A stretch of DNA of 5,993 nt from Saprospiraceae bacterium (GCA_020437045.1 JAGQWV010000036.1:1-5993); one strand, 5' to 3'. Positions 1 to 5,976 are shown, counted from the stretch's first letter. The notes: generated from the letters alone by a model not told the origin. A program made the numbers and translations.

Positions 1-136
1 TATGGCCTTTGTCACATAAGGCTTTCGATGATGATGAGATGGCGAAAAAGAAGCCGACAATAGTATTAGTTATTGTGGAAATGCTGCACTAGTAGATCTT
101 CGAGCGAGTGAACCACTGGTGGATGGGAGAGCAGGG

Positions 137-151
137 TCACCATCATGGTGA
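137..151. repeat. Perfect short inverted repeat
   Basis: TCACCAT (137-143) is followed by one base and then ATGGTGA (145-151), a perfect 7-bp dyad with a 1-nt centre. The spacing is too tight for an RNA hairpin of the full stem, so a protein-binding half-site pair or chance is more likely. It sits inside the possible decayed frame, where it would encode the His-rich part, so codon bias for His/Gly could also produce it. Confidence 0.25.
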
Positions 152-205
152 GCATCAAAAATCGATGCAGCCTGCCCTGAACATTTTGCAGCGTGCCCGT
201 ATTTA

Positions 206-238
206 CCCGCCTGCCAAAGTCTTGTACGGCGGGCAGGC
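206..238. repeat. GC-rich inverted repeat, REP-like
   Basis: CCCGCCTGCC (206-215) is followed 12 nt later by GGCGGGCAGGC (228-238). Two alternative stems form: CCCGCC/GGCGGG (6 bp, 206-211 with 228-233) and GCCTGCC/GGCAGGC (7 bp, 209-215 with 232-238). The block is markedly GC-richer than its surroundings. Short CCTGCC/GGCAGG-rich palindromic elements are, from memory, scattered between genes in many Bacteroidota genomes; that it belongs to such a dispersed family is inference, since only one copy is in this window. It is not followed by a T-run, so it is not a canonical terminator. Confidence 0.4.
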
Positions 239-310
239 AGCTATTCTGTCTCGTAATAAAAAGGCTAATGCATAATCCCGGTTAAATCTTAGGTCAAATG
301 AGTTAACTTT

Positions 311-697
311 ATGAGTATGGAATTGGAGCGTACGGGAATTGTGCTTTACACACTTGAATACAACCGGTGTGTAACATTCTACCGGGATATTTTGAAGCTG
401 CCGTTATTGTTTTCTACAGGAGAGCTTACGTGTTTTGGATTCGGTGATGCCTACCTTATGGTGGAAAAAGATGATGAATATTTTATGGACCATGAGGATC
501 GGGGAAGAATCCGTTTTTGTTTGCGTTTAAATGTTCCCGATGTAAAAACCATGGTTGAAAATTTACGTGGACACCAGATCAGTGTAGACCTTCAGGAGCA
601 TTCCTGGGGTACTGTGGCAAAGTTTTGTGACCCGGATGGTAATTTATGTGCTTTCCGAGATAGTAAATCATTTGAAGAGCAGGTGATGGAGGATTGA
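311..697 (+). CDS. VOC-family (glyoxalase/bleomycin-resistance fold) protein
   Basis: A 128-residue, single-domain protein of the vicinal oxygen chelate superfamily, the usual length for a protein with two beta-alpha-beta-beta-beta modules. The first module is about residues 6-52, with the helix FYRDILKLPLLF (23-34) typical of the family. The second is about 66-118, with NVPDV (74-78) and the family signature DPDGN (107-111) near the end. No signal peptide or membrane segment is seen, so it is probably cytoplasmic. The three positions that usually supply metal ligands appear changed: no His in the first strand (T8-T14), R66-R68 where a His is common, and A114 where Glu normally follows DPDGNxx. 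A metal-independent binding role, as in bleomycin-resistance-type VOC proteins, is therefore more likely than glyoxalase catalysis. The substrate is unknown. ATG 311 and ATG 317 are both possible starts; neither has a Shine-Dalgarno sequence. It converges with the M14 gene. Confidence 0.9.
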   Translation: MSMELERTGIVLYTLEYNRCVTFYRDILKLPLLFSTGELTCFGFGDAYLMVEKDDEYFMDHEDRGRIRFCLRLNVPDVKTMVENLRGHQISVDLQEHSWGTVAKFCDPDGNLCAFRDSKSFEEQVMED

Positions 698-791
698 TCT
701 ATGCGGATACTTACCCTATTCAACGCAGAATGTTTTAGGCACAAACAGTGTCAGGATTTGATGATCCCTCTAACATATATCGATTAGCAAA
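698..791. other. Convergent intergenic gap
   Basis: These 94 bp lie between the ends of two converging genes, where transcription terminators for both would be expected. The only structure I find is a weak 5-bp stem (GGCAC 738-742 with GTGTC 748-752, one G-T pair) without a T-run on either side. No convincing intrinsic terminator or small gene is visible. Confidence 0.5.
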
Positions 792-1997
792 TTATTTGAT
801 GCCGGAGACGATAGCGCGAACAATAGCAGGTCCCAGATCCAGCCAATCTTGAATCTCCCGGTGTCTCCCCAGTTTATTGACCTTTTCAACTTTGAGTTCC
901 ATCAGGTATGCAGGTATGCCAAATTCCGACCATAGGTTTTCGTAGACGGTCATTCTTCCTGGGTCTACGGAAGGTCGTATTTCCCGGAGACCTTCCGGCG
1001 CTTCGAATGATGAGTTGGTGACCATATTTTTCCAAACGGATTTTCCCGACTCAAGTGAAGGCCCCTGAATATAGTCCGAAGATTCCGTATTGTGAAGGGT
1101 CAGGAAAAAATCAATTTTATGCCCTCTTTTCAGCCAGGCTTGTATTGCACTTTTCTGCATCGATATTTCGGGCATTTCCTTAGCATTTACCAGATCCCAA
1201 TTTCGATTTAGATCATGACCAAATTGGTTGAATCTTACTCCTCCCCGGGCTACACCATCGGGGTCAGCCATTGGAAAAATTTTAAAGGTAAAGTCTTTTT
1301 GCAGCGATTGTCCGGCAGCAGAATCCAATAAATAGCTGAGAAGGCTTTGCATCACCCAACTGGTGCCGGATTCCCATGCGTGTTGCCGGGCCATGAGCCA
1401 AATTACTTTCTTCGATTGGTACTCAGGACTCCCAATGGATAATAGTAACATTGGGCGATGTTGCATCGTCATGCCAATGGTATCCATCATAAAGTTGACA
1501 TTCTCCGGATGCTGCGATAAAAATTGAATGAGATTTTGACTGGTATATGGTGGTTGGTGGGCTATCCAAATTTGATTTTTATCCGGAGTTATTTTGAGAA
1601 TCAATTCTTTCTCTTCTTCACGCCAGCTCACTTGTTCATCACTGAAGTGCATCCAGTGTTGCTGATCATAACTATATACCGGAGGGGTATATTCGGTGAT
1701 GGCATGTGCTCCCGGCTGAAAATTATATTCGCCGACCAGGTCGGTGAGTTCTAGCGTTAATTCCTGGTTTCTGGCTCCATTAATTTGAAAGTAATACCAG
1801 CTTACCTGACGGTTCCTTTTTTGCCAATCTGCTTCACCGGTCAGATGTATGCGGTAATGAGCAGTAGACAGTTCCTCTACAGTGCCCAAATTACCGCCTT
1901 CAAAATCGGTATTAAACAAGATATGGGAATTATGCTGACTAAAAACATTAGTAAATGATAGTCCAAAAGCCAGGACTATAAATTGGATTTGACGCAT
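792..1997 (-). CDS. Secreted M14 zinc carboxypeptidase, Nna1/cytosolic-carboxypeptidase-like
   Basis: A 401-residue metallopeptidase predicted to remove C-terminal residues from peptides or proteins in the periplasm or outside the cell. Residues 1-20 form a signal peptide with likely cleavage before Q21. Residues about 25-150 resemble the N-terminal beta domain of cytosolic carboxypeptidases (SWYYFQINGA 66-75, then PPVYSYDQQHW at 105-115). The catalytic M14 domain covers about 150-395. Zinc ligands are visible as H206 and E209 in ARQHAWESGTSW and H302 in TLHNTES. DPDGV (245-249) and DLNRNW (262-267) match the family core; N264 and R265 would hold the substrate carboxylate. E367 in YLMELKV is the likely general base. 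All key residues are present, so it should be active. Cytosolic relatives usually read HPGE where this has HAWE. It lies 62 bp downstream of the DUF5686 gene on the same strand, so co-transcription is plausible. ATG 1997 is chosen because it gives a complete signal peptide. Substrate unknown. Confidence 0.9.
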   Translation of the reverse strand: MRQIQFIVLAFGLSFTNVFSQHNSHILFNTDFEGGNLGTVEELSTAHYRIHLTGEADWQKRNRQVSWYYFQINGARNQELTLELTDLVGEYNFQPGAHAITEYTPPVYSYDQQHWMHFSDEQVSWREEEKELILKITPDKNQIWIAHQPPYTSQNLIQFLSQHPENVNFMMDTIGMTMQHRPMLLLSIGSPEYQSKKVIWLMARQHAWESGTSWVMQSLLSYLLDSAAGQSLQKDFTFKIFPMADPDGVARGGVRFNQFGHDLNRNWDLVNAKEMPEISMQKSAIQAWLKRGHKIDFFLTLHNTESSDYIQGPSLESGKSVWKNMVTNSSFEAPEGLREIRPSVDPGRMTVYENLWSEFGIPAYLMELKVEKVNKLGRHREIQDWLDLGPAIVRAIVSGIK

Positions 1998-2007
1998 TAC
2001 TATTTAT

Positions 2008-2031
2008 CAATTATTCTAATAAAGATAATTG
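2008..2031. repeat. AT-rich inverted repeat before the M14 gene
   Basis: CAATTAT (2008-2014) and ATAATTG (2025-2031) form a perfect 7-bp stem with a 10-nt loop in the 62-bp gap between the DUF5686 and M14 genes. On the minus-strand transcript it ends 10 nt before the M14 start codon, so in RNA it would sit at the ribosome-loading region. No T-run follows, so it is a poor terminator. It may be a translational control hairpin, an operator, or a chance feature of AT-rich spacer DNA. Confidence 0.35.
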
Positions 2032-2059
2032 GACCTGGAAACATTTTATCATTCTGCGA

Positions 2060-4741
2060 TTAATTAAAAAGACTTTGCAGATTGGATGCAATTCCCAGAC
2101 GGATACCCCAATCTTCATATTTACCATTCACAAAACTGGCTACACCTTCAATTCTGAATACGCGGAAAATATAGTTGATTCCGTACCCGATTTCTGTATA
2201 CGGTTGAGCACCTTTTGATTCCAGAATATTCAGAAATGCTGCTTCTTTCCAACCTAATGTGCGAATCAGGGGTATACGGCTAAGAAGAAGCTTCCGGAAT
2301 TGATAGTGGGTAAATACGGCCGCATAACTGGATTGAGTACTGAAGCGGTAATAATCCATCAAGCGGAAACTCTGCACAGGATCAGAAGCAGTTAAAAAAG
2401 TACGATTACCCGGAAAATGTTGAAGATCAATGACCGTTAAATTCTTTGGGTTGATAAAAGTGCCGATATTGATTTTTGTAGAAAGGTCTCCCCGGATACC
2501 GATTGACCAGAGGTGTTGAAATTGAAAATCAAATTGCTGAAATTGGGCACTGTGGTCAAGAATACCATCGATGGCACCCCGGTAAGTAAAAGTCAGCTTT
2601 GGTGATGAGTTTTCAATCCGTTCGGTGCGATTGTTTCGCATTCGATATTTTAGCCAGGGCTCGGTGGTCCAACTAAATTTTATTTGACTCAATCCGGAAG
2701 TATCAAAAGCGGTATTTCCCAGTTCTTCATTGAATGGAAAATTACTAGTGTAGGCTCTTTTGTCTGAATCAAAAAAAGAATGATCAGAATGGTTTTCTAA
2801 TCCCCGTCGTTCAGCAATTAAAATTTCTGCTGCGATTTTATTCTTTTCATTTAAGGATTGATTCCAGGAGGTCCGGATATATCTTTGTTCGTAAACTTTC
2901 CAATAGTTTCTTTCCCATAATAGACTGGCAAAATCACTAATATAAGGATCGATGGCTTTAGGATTATAGGCCTCTGTCATACGCCCTGCTTCAATTTTTA
3001 AGGTAGTGGAAGTGTATTTATCTCCAAAATTCCATATCGAACTTAGACTTCCGTTGAGCCGGTTCCGGGCAAAACTGTAATGGACGACCGGGCTTATCCT
3101 CCAGCGACCTGTTTCACTAATATTATGTATAAAAAAAGGCAGACGGACATGATAGCCTTCCACCGTATTGAAATGGAGATTTGTCAGCGGACTTTCCCAG
3201 CCGAAACGCACTTTTTTATTCATTTTGTAATTGCCGCCGAGTAAAATATCTCCCAGGGAAAATGAATCATTTTTCTTTTTATTGATCGTTACTCCTTCTG
3301 AACCAATGGTCATTTCTATGGTGTCTTGTTGGCTGGTTTTTTCGGCTTCCACTCGGGAAATACTATCCATTTTTGTATAACCTTTTACCTCGTAATCGGT
3401 CAGTGGAATCGGGCGAATAGTCTCCCAATAGCTGGAGTCTCTTTTATAAGCATTCGAGTCAATTTCATATTCGGTTAGTTGAATCACATCGACTTTTGTG
3501 GTGTCTTTTACCTCTGCCAATTCTTCCTGTGCCTCCTGTTTTTCGTACTCACGGATAATCTTTCGTAATTCTTTCCGGCTAATTTCCTTTCCGGAAGAAA
3601 GGGATTCTAGAGAGGAGGTAGTACTGTTTTTTGTTACCGAATTATCTGCCTCTTTTGCCCGTTCTTTTTCTATTTTTTCATCAATAACTTCAAAATCTGA
3701 AGGCAAATCCGGATTAAGAGTAATTTGGTAATTCTGAATATTGGCGAAATATCGATACTCAAAATCAAATCCAAAAAAAGATCCGGTGACGTCAAAAATA
3801 TGATTGACCGGGAGCCACACATTTTCTTCAATGGGTTGATATACCTGATTGATATTAAATTTTATACCCCAGATCGAAGTATTTAAATCCAGACTATGGA
3901 TGCTCCAAATATGGTCGACAATATAGATTGTTCCGGAAAATAGATTATCGCCGGCACTGCGGGGAATTACTTTTATTTTGTTGATATTAAATCCATGATC
4001 GGGGAAAAATCCCAGATATTCGAAACGATAATAAGCAAAGGCCTTGGGTGAAAGAGGAGAAACGGCTCCTGCAATATCCGGATGATAGAAACTGCTATTA
4101 ATAAATTGATTGGGTGATGTATTATTGTCTTCACCAATGGTTCTGACCGAAATTACTTTCTCCTTAAACTGGTTAGGTCGTTGATAGGAAATTTCACTGA
4201 CCGATTCTGTCACAAATGCAGTAGATGTATCGATGCCTTCTTCTTCTAATGCTTTTTCTATTTTTTTCCGGAACAGCCGGGGGAGGTCTTTTAACCTTCC
4301 TGTACCCTTGATATAACTTAGGGCGGTGTATGCATCCAGTTGTTGCTCGTGATAGCTGGCTTTTCCGATTGCCCGGCGCATGATGGTATAAGCGGGGTCC
4401 TCCCGGTTGTCAAGGATTTCTACGGTCTGTAGGTCAACGGGTTCTTCGTCAAGAATTATAGTGATATCCTGCCAGCTCGATCCCACCTGCAGATTGAGGA
4501 CCTTGGTGGTATATCCCAGATATTGAAACCGCACCTCATGGCTTCCGGGGTCAAGTTTGATCTCATACTGTCCGTCTTCATTGGTGGCTGTACCTACCTG
4601 TACTTTCGTGACAAAGACAGTCGCATAGGGTAGGGGATTTCCTGATTGATCTGTGACTTTTCCTCTGATTCCCTGAGCCAGAATAGTCTGGTAGCAAACG
4701 TAAAATAACAAGAATGTTGGTAGATATCTTTTCATAGTCAT
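2060..4741 (-). CDS. DUF5686 family outer-membrane-type protein with carboxypeptidase-regulatory-like domain
   Basis: An 893-residue exported protein, typical in size and plan for the DUF5686 family. Residues 1-22 are a signal peptide with likely cleavage before Q23. Residues about 24-108 are a CarboxypepD_reg-like beta-sandwich (IRGKVTDQSGNPLPYATVFV, then GTATNEDGQYEI and FQYLGY), as found at the front of many TonB-dependent receptors. The DUF5686 part begins near residue 115 (DPAYTIMRRAIGKASYHEQQ). A hydrophilic Glu/Lys/Ser-rich linker spans about 352-415, followed by the family block SSYWETIRPIPLTDYE (436-451). From about 495 onward the sequence alternates polar and aromatic residues and ends in LFN, consistent with a C-terminal outer-membrane beta-barrel. 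No plug box, and no SusC-type features, are evident. The biochemical role of the family is not known to me. ATG 4741 or ATG 4735 could be the start; MKRYLP from 4735 is equally signal-peptide-like. A dyad lies 23 bp upstream. The downstream M14 peptidase may share its transcript. Confidence 0.9.
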   Translation of the reverse strand: MTMKRYLPTFLLFYVCYQTILAQGIRGKVTDQSGNPLPYATVFVTKVQVGTATNEDGQYEIKLDPGSHEVRFQYLGYTTKVLNLQVGSSWQDITIILDEEPVDLQTVEILDNREDPAYTIMRRAIGKASYHEQQLDAYTALSYIKGTGRLKDLPRLFRKKIEKALEEEGIDTSTAFVTESVSEISYQRPNQFKEKVISVRTIGEDNNTSPNQFINSSFYHPDIAGAVSPLSPKAFAYYRFEYLGFFPDHGFNINKIKVIPRSAGDNLFSGTIYIVDHIWSIHSLDLNTSIWGIKFNINQVYQPIEENVWLPVNHIFDVTGSFFGFDFEYRYFANIQNYQITLNPDLPSDFEVIDEKIEKERAKEADNSVTKNSTTSSLESLSSGKEISRKELRKIIREYEKQEAQEELAEVKDTTKVDVIQLTEYEIDSNAYKRDSSYWETIRPIPLTDYEVKGYTKMDSISRVEAEKTSQQDTIEMTIGSEGVTINKKKNDSFSLGDILLGGNYKMNKKVRFGWESPLTNLHFNTVEGYHVRLPFFIHNISETGRWRISPVVHYSFARNRLNGSLSSIWNFGDKYTSTTLKIEAGRMTEAYNPKAIDPYISDFASLLWERNYWKVYEQRYIRTSWNQSLNEKNKIAAEILIAERRGLENHSDHSFFDSDKRAYTSNFPFNEELGNTAFDTSGLSQIKFSWTTEPWLKYRMRNNRTERIENSSPKLTFTYRGAIDGILDHSAQFQQFDFQFQHLWSIGIRGDLSTKINIGTFINPKNLTVIDLQHFPGNRTFLTASDPVQSFRLMDYYRFSTQSSYAAVFTHYQFRKLLLSRIPLIRTLGWKEAAFLNILESKGAQPYTEIGYGINYIFRVFRIEGVASFVNGKYEDWGIRLGIASNLQSLFN

Positions 4742-4764
4742 ATTCTAAACGGAAAGTAGTTAAA

Positions 4765-4800
4765 ATGACCCTATTCTTTAGTAAAGCGGATAAGGGTCAT
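4765..4800. repeat. Nested inverted repeat upstream of DUF5686 gene
   Basis: ATGACCCT (4765-4772) and AGGGTCAT (4793-4800) are perfect 8-bp arms. Inside them lies a second perfect dyad, CTTTA (4776-4780) and TAAAG (4782-4786), around a single base. The two dyads are nearly concentric. The element ends 23 bp before the DUF5686 start codon, within its leader or core promoter. An operator for a dimeric regulator or a leader hairpin are both possible; there is no T-run marking a terminator. Confidence 0.5.
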
Positions 4801-4883
4801 GATTTGTTACTTAGATCAGACGAATTTAATAGTAATTCCGACCAATGTGCTGTGGTGGTATGTGAATGAGTAAGTAGTGTAGA

Positions 4884-4967
4884 ATGATTCAATACCAAGC
4901 CGGATACTTTGAAGACCAAACCATTGAAAAAGCAGGCTTTGGCTTTGTTTTTGTAAAGGTATATTAA
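4884..4967 (+). CDS. Short open frame or gene remnant, 27 residues
   Basis: ATG 4884 opens a 27-codon frame ending at TAA 4965-4967, 19 bp before the methyltransferase start. It reads MIQYQAGYFEDQ, then TIEKAGFGFVFVKVY. The composition looks protein-like, resembling the amphipathic end of a beta-rich protein, and upstream of the ATG the frame closes at once (TAG 4875-4877). It could be a leader peptide for the methyltransferase gene, the decayed tail of a lost gene, or chance. No ribosome-binding sequence is seen. Its stop lies in the loop of the dyad at 4947-4977, so translation of it would disturb that hairpin in the transcript. Confidence 0.18.
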   Translation: MIQYQAGYFEDQTIEKAGFGFVFVKVY

Positions 4968-4977
4968 TTACAAAAAC
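4947..4977. promoter_or_regulatory. Perfect 10-bp dyad just upstream of methyltransferase gene
   Basis: GTTTTTGTAA (4947-4956) and TTACAAAAAC (4968-4977) are perfect 10-bp arms separated by 11 nt. Arm centres are 21 bp apart, two helical turns, the geometry of a site bound on one DNA face by a dimer. In RNA it would fold into a hairpin ending 9 nt before the TTG start at 4987, next to where a ribosome must load. It lacks the GC-rich stem and T-run order of an intrinsic terminator. Whether it acts as operator or translational control element is inference. Confidence 0.5.
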
Positions 4978-4986
4978 CTAAGTTCA

Positions 4987-5976
4987 TTGTTCTTGCTCAG
5001 ACTCTACCTCTTTCTTTGTGCTTTGACATGTATGCATTTATCCTTTGGACAACTATTGTCACTCAAAGCAGAACGGATGATGCAGGAAGATCCGGAATGG
5101 AAAGTTATTAACACTGACCTGGAGCATTTGGATTCGCTACTACAAATTGTGAAAGACAACTTTGTATTGACAGAAATGAACAGTGATCAGATGGATTCGC
5201 TAGTGCTTTTCATCCGGTTGTGTGATCAACCTGCATTAATAAAATTATTTGCTAAACCGGTAGTCCAGCATGATCTGGCTCTAAATAATCTTGAGGCAGA
5301 ATACTTAAGAGAGTTTGCGAGACAATATGGTCAATTATTCTACAGAAGTCAGCAATTAAATTTCAACTATCTGTTTTACAATAAAAATAATAATTACGTT
5401 AGTAATTTATCCCGATGGAAGAAGGAACTTGCCCGGTATCAGATACCGGAGGGAGCGCGAGTCCTGGATGTGGGTAATGGCAATAGTGATTTGTTTAAGG
5501 TGATGATACGAAAATTTCATGGATCGGAGATTTATCTCAATGATATCGATCAAGCTGTTCTTAAAGCCCTAAAATTTACCCTTGAAACAAGTAAGAGATT
5601 GAATCGAATTTTGAAGAAAAACAATAATCAAGTCTTTATAGTGGAGGGTAGTTATGCTGGAACCCGGGTGGAACACTTAACTTTTGATGTTATTATTTTA
5701 AGAAATACGCTACATCATCTGCAAAACTTCGAATGTATGATGGAGTCCATCAAGCAATCGATGCTGCCCTCGACCAAACTCGTTGTTGTTGAGATATTTA
5801 AGGATGAAGGTTCTTTCTGCCCTCAAGGTATCAGTAGTGGGTATTTTTATGAATTAATGGAAAGTCAGGGTTTTGTGCTGGAAAAGGTTACTCCTACCAG
5901 CAAGAATTCCACAGGACATATTTATCATTTTACATTTCCGCGTCCGGCAAATCCGACCTTCCAAGCAATTGACTAG
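4987..5976 (+). CDS. Exported class I SAM-dependent methyltransferase-like protein
   Basis: A 329-residue protein with a Rossmann-type methyltransferase domain at about 145-315. Motif I is VLDVGNGNSD (159-168), with Asn at 164 where Cys, Ala or Gly is usual; the acidic residue after strand 2 is in YLNDID (183-188); FDVIILRNTLHHL (233-245) is the post-II/motif-III-like block of type 11/12 methyltransferases; KLVVVEIF (264-271) is strand 5. Residues 1-21 are strongly hydrophobic after R5 and look like a signal peptide cleaved before Q22. The Cys residues at 11 and 15 do not form a good lipobox. Residues 23-145 are a mostly helical region I do not recognise. TTG 4987 is the chosen start because no ATG, GTG or CTG-with-better-context lies in frame after the stop at 4954; the first in-frame ATG (5032) would remove most of the signal peptide. 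Methyl acceptor unknown. Export of a SAM enzyme is odd; a membrane-anchored cytosolic protein or a non-catalytic fold are alternatives. Confidence 0.8.
   Translation: MFLLRLYLFLCALTCMHLSFGQLLSLKAERMMQEDPEWKVINTDLEHLDSLLQIVKDNFVLTEMNSDQMDSLVLFIRLCDQPALIKLFAKPVVQHDLALNNLEAEYLREFARQYGQLFYRSQQLNFNYLFYNKNNNYVSNLSRWKKELARYQIPEGARVLDVGNGNSDLFKVMIRKFHGSEIYLNDIDQAVLKALKFTLETSKRLNRILKKNNNQVFIVEGSYAGTRVEHLTFDVIILRNTLHHLQNFECMMESIKQSMLPSTKLVVVEIFKDEGSFCPQGISSGYFYELMESQGFVLEKVTPTSKNSTGHIYHFTFPRPANPTFQAID

Larger units (their letters stand above)
3..275 (+). pseudogene. Possible decayed or edge-truncated reading frame
   Basis: Frame 3 of the forward strand is open from the window edge to 275 except for two adjacent TAG codons at 90-95. 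The first part (to 92) reads like a charged then hydrophobic stretch (DDDEMAKKKPTIVLVIVEML). The second part can start at ATG 123 and gives 50 residues, including a His-rich MGEQGHHHGEH and QRARIYPPAKVLYGGQ, ending at TAA 273-275. About 90 codons with stops at a single spot is more open than expected by chance, but I recognise no family. It could be the true C-terminus of a gene ending at 92 followed by a chance open frame, or one gene broken by a nonsense mutation. The rest of 1-310 shows no gene and no clear promoter for the next gene. Confidence 0.22.
4742..4986. promoter_or_regulatory. Divergent intergenic region with two dyads
   Basis: These 245 bp must carry the promoters of both the leftward DUF5686 gene and the rightward methyltransferase gene. 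I could not find a good match to the Bacteroidota promoter pattern (TTG near -33, TAnnTTTG near -7). The nearest approximations are TACTTTCC just before the DUF5686 start on the minus strand and TACTTTG at 4905-4911 on the plus strand, neither with a convincing upstream element. Two inverted repeats and one short open frame inside are listed separately. Confidence 0.45.

Noticed and set aside
1..22. Small stem GCCTT (5-9) with AAGGC (18-22) at the window edge
   Set aside because: Five pairs only, inside an open frame cut by the window edge, with no adjacent T-run.
738..752. Stem GGCAC/GTGTC in the convergent gap as a shared terminator
   Set aside because: Only five pairs including one G-T, and no T-run on either strand.
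1524..1754. 76-codon forward open frame
   Set aside because: It lies wholly inside the M14 peptidase gene on the other strand, whose family motifs are clear, and its translation resembles no known domain; it is an antisense shadow.
3498..3731. 77-codon forward open frame rich in Ser and Phe
   Set aside because: It is antisense to the Glu/Lys/Ser-rich linker of the DUF5686 gene; the Ser/Phe richness is just the complement of those codons.
2060..4741. DUF5686 protein as a TonB-dependent receptor or SusC
   Set aside because: The N-terminal carboxypeptidase-regulatory-like domain is shared, but no plug domain or TonB box is seen, and the RPIPLT-type block fits DUF5686.
5129..5202. 11-bp direct repeat TGGATTCGCTA at 5129-5139 and 5192-5202
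   Set aside because: The copies are 63 bp apart in the same frame and both encode an Asp-Ser-Leu helix turn (LDSL and MDSL); the flanks do not match, so chance or codon reuse explains it.
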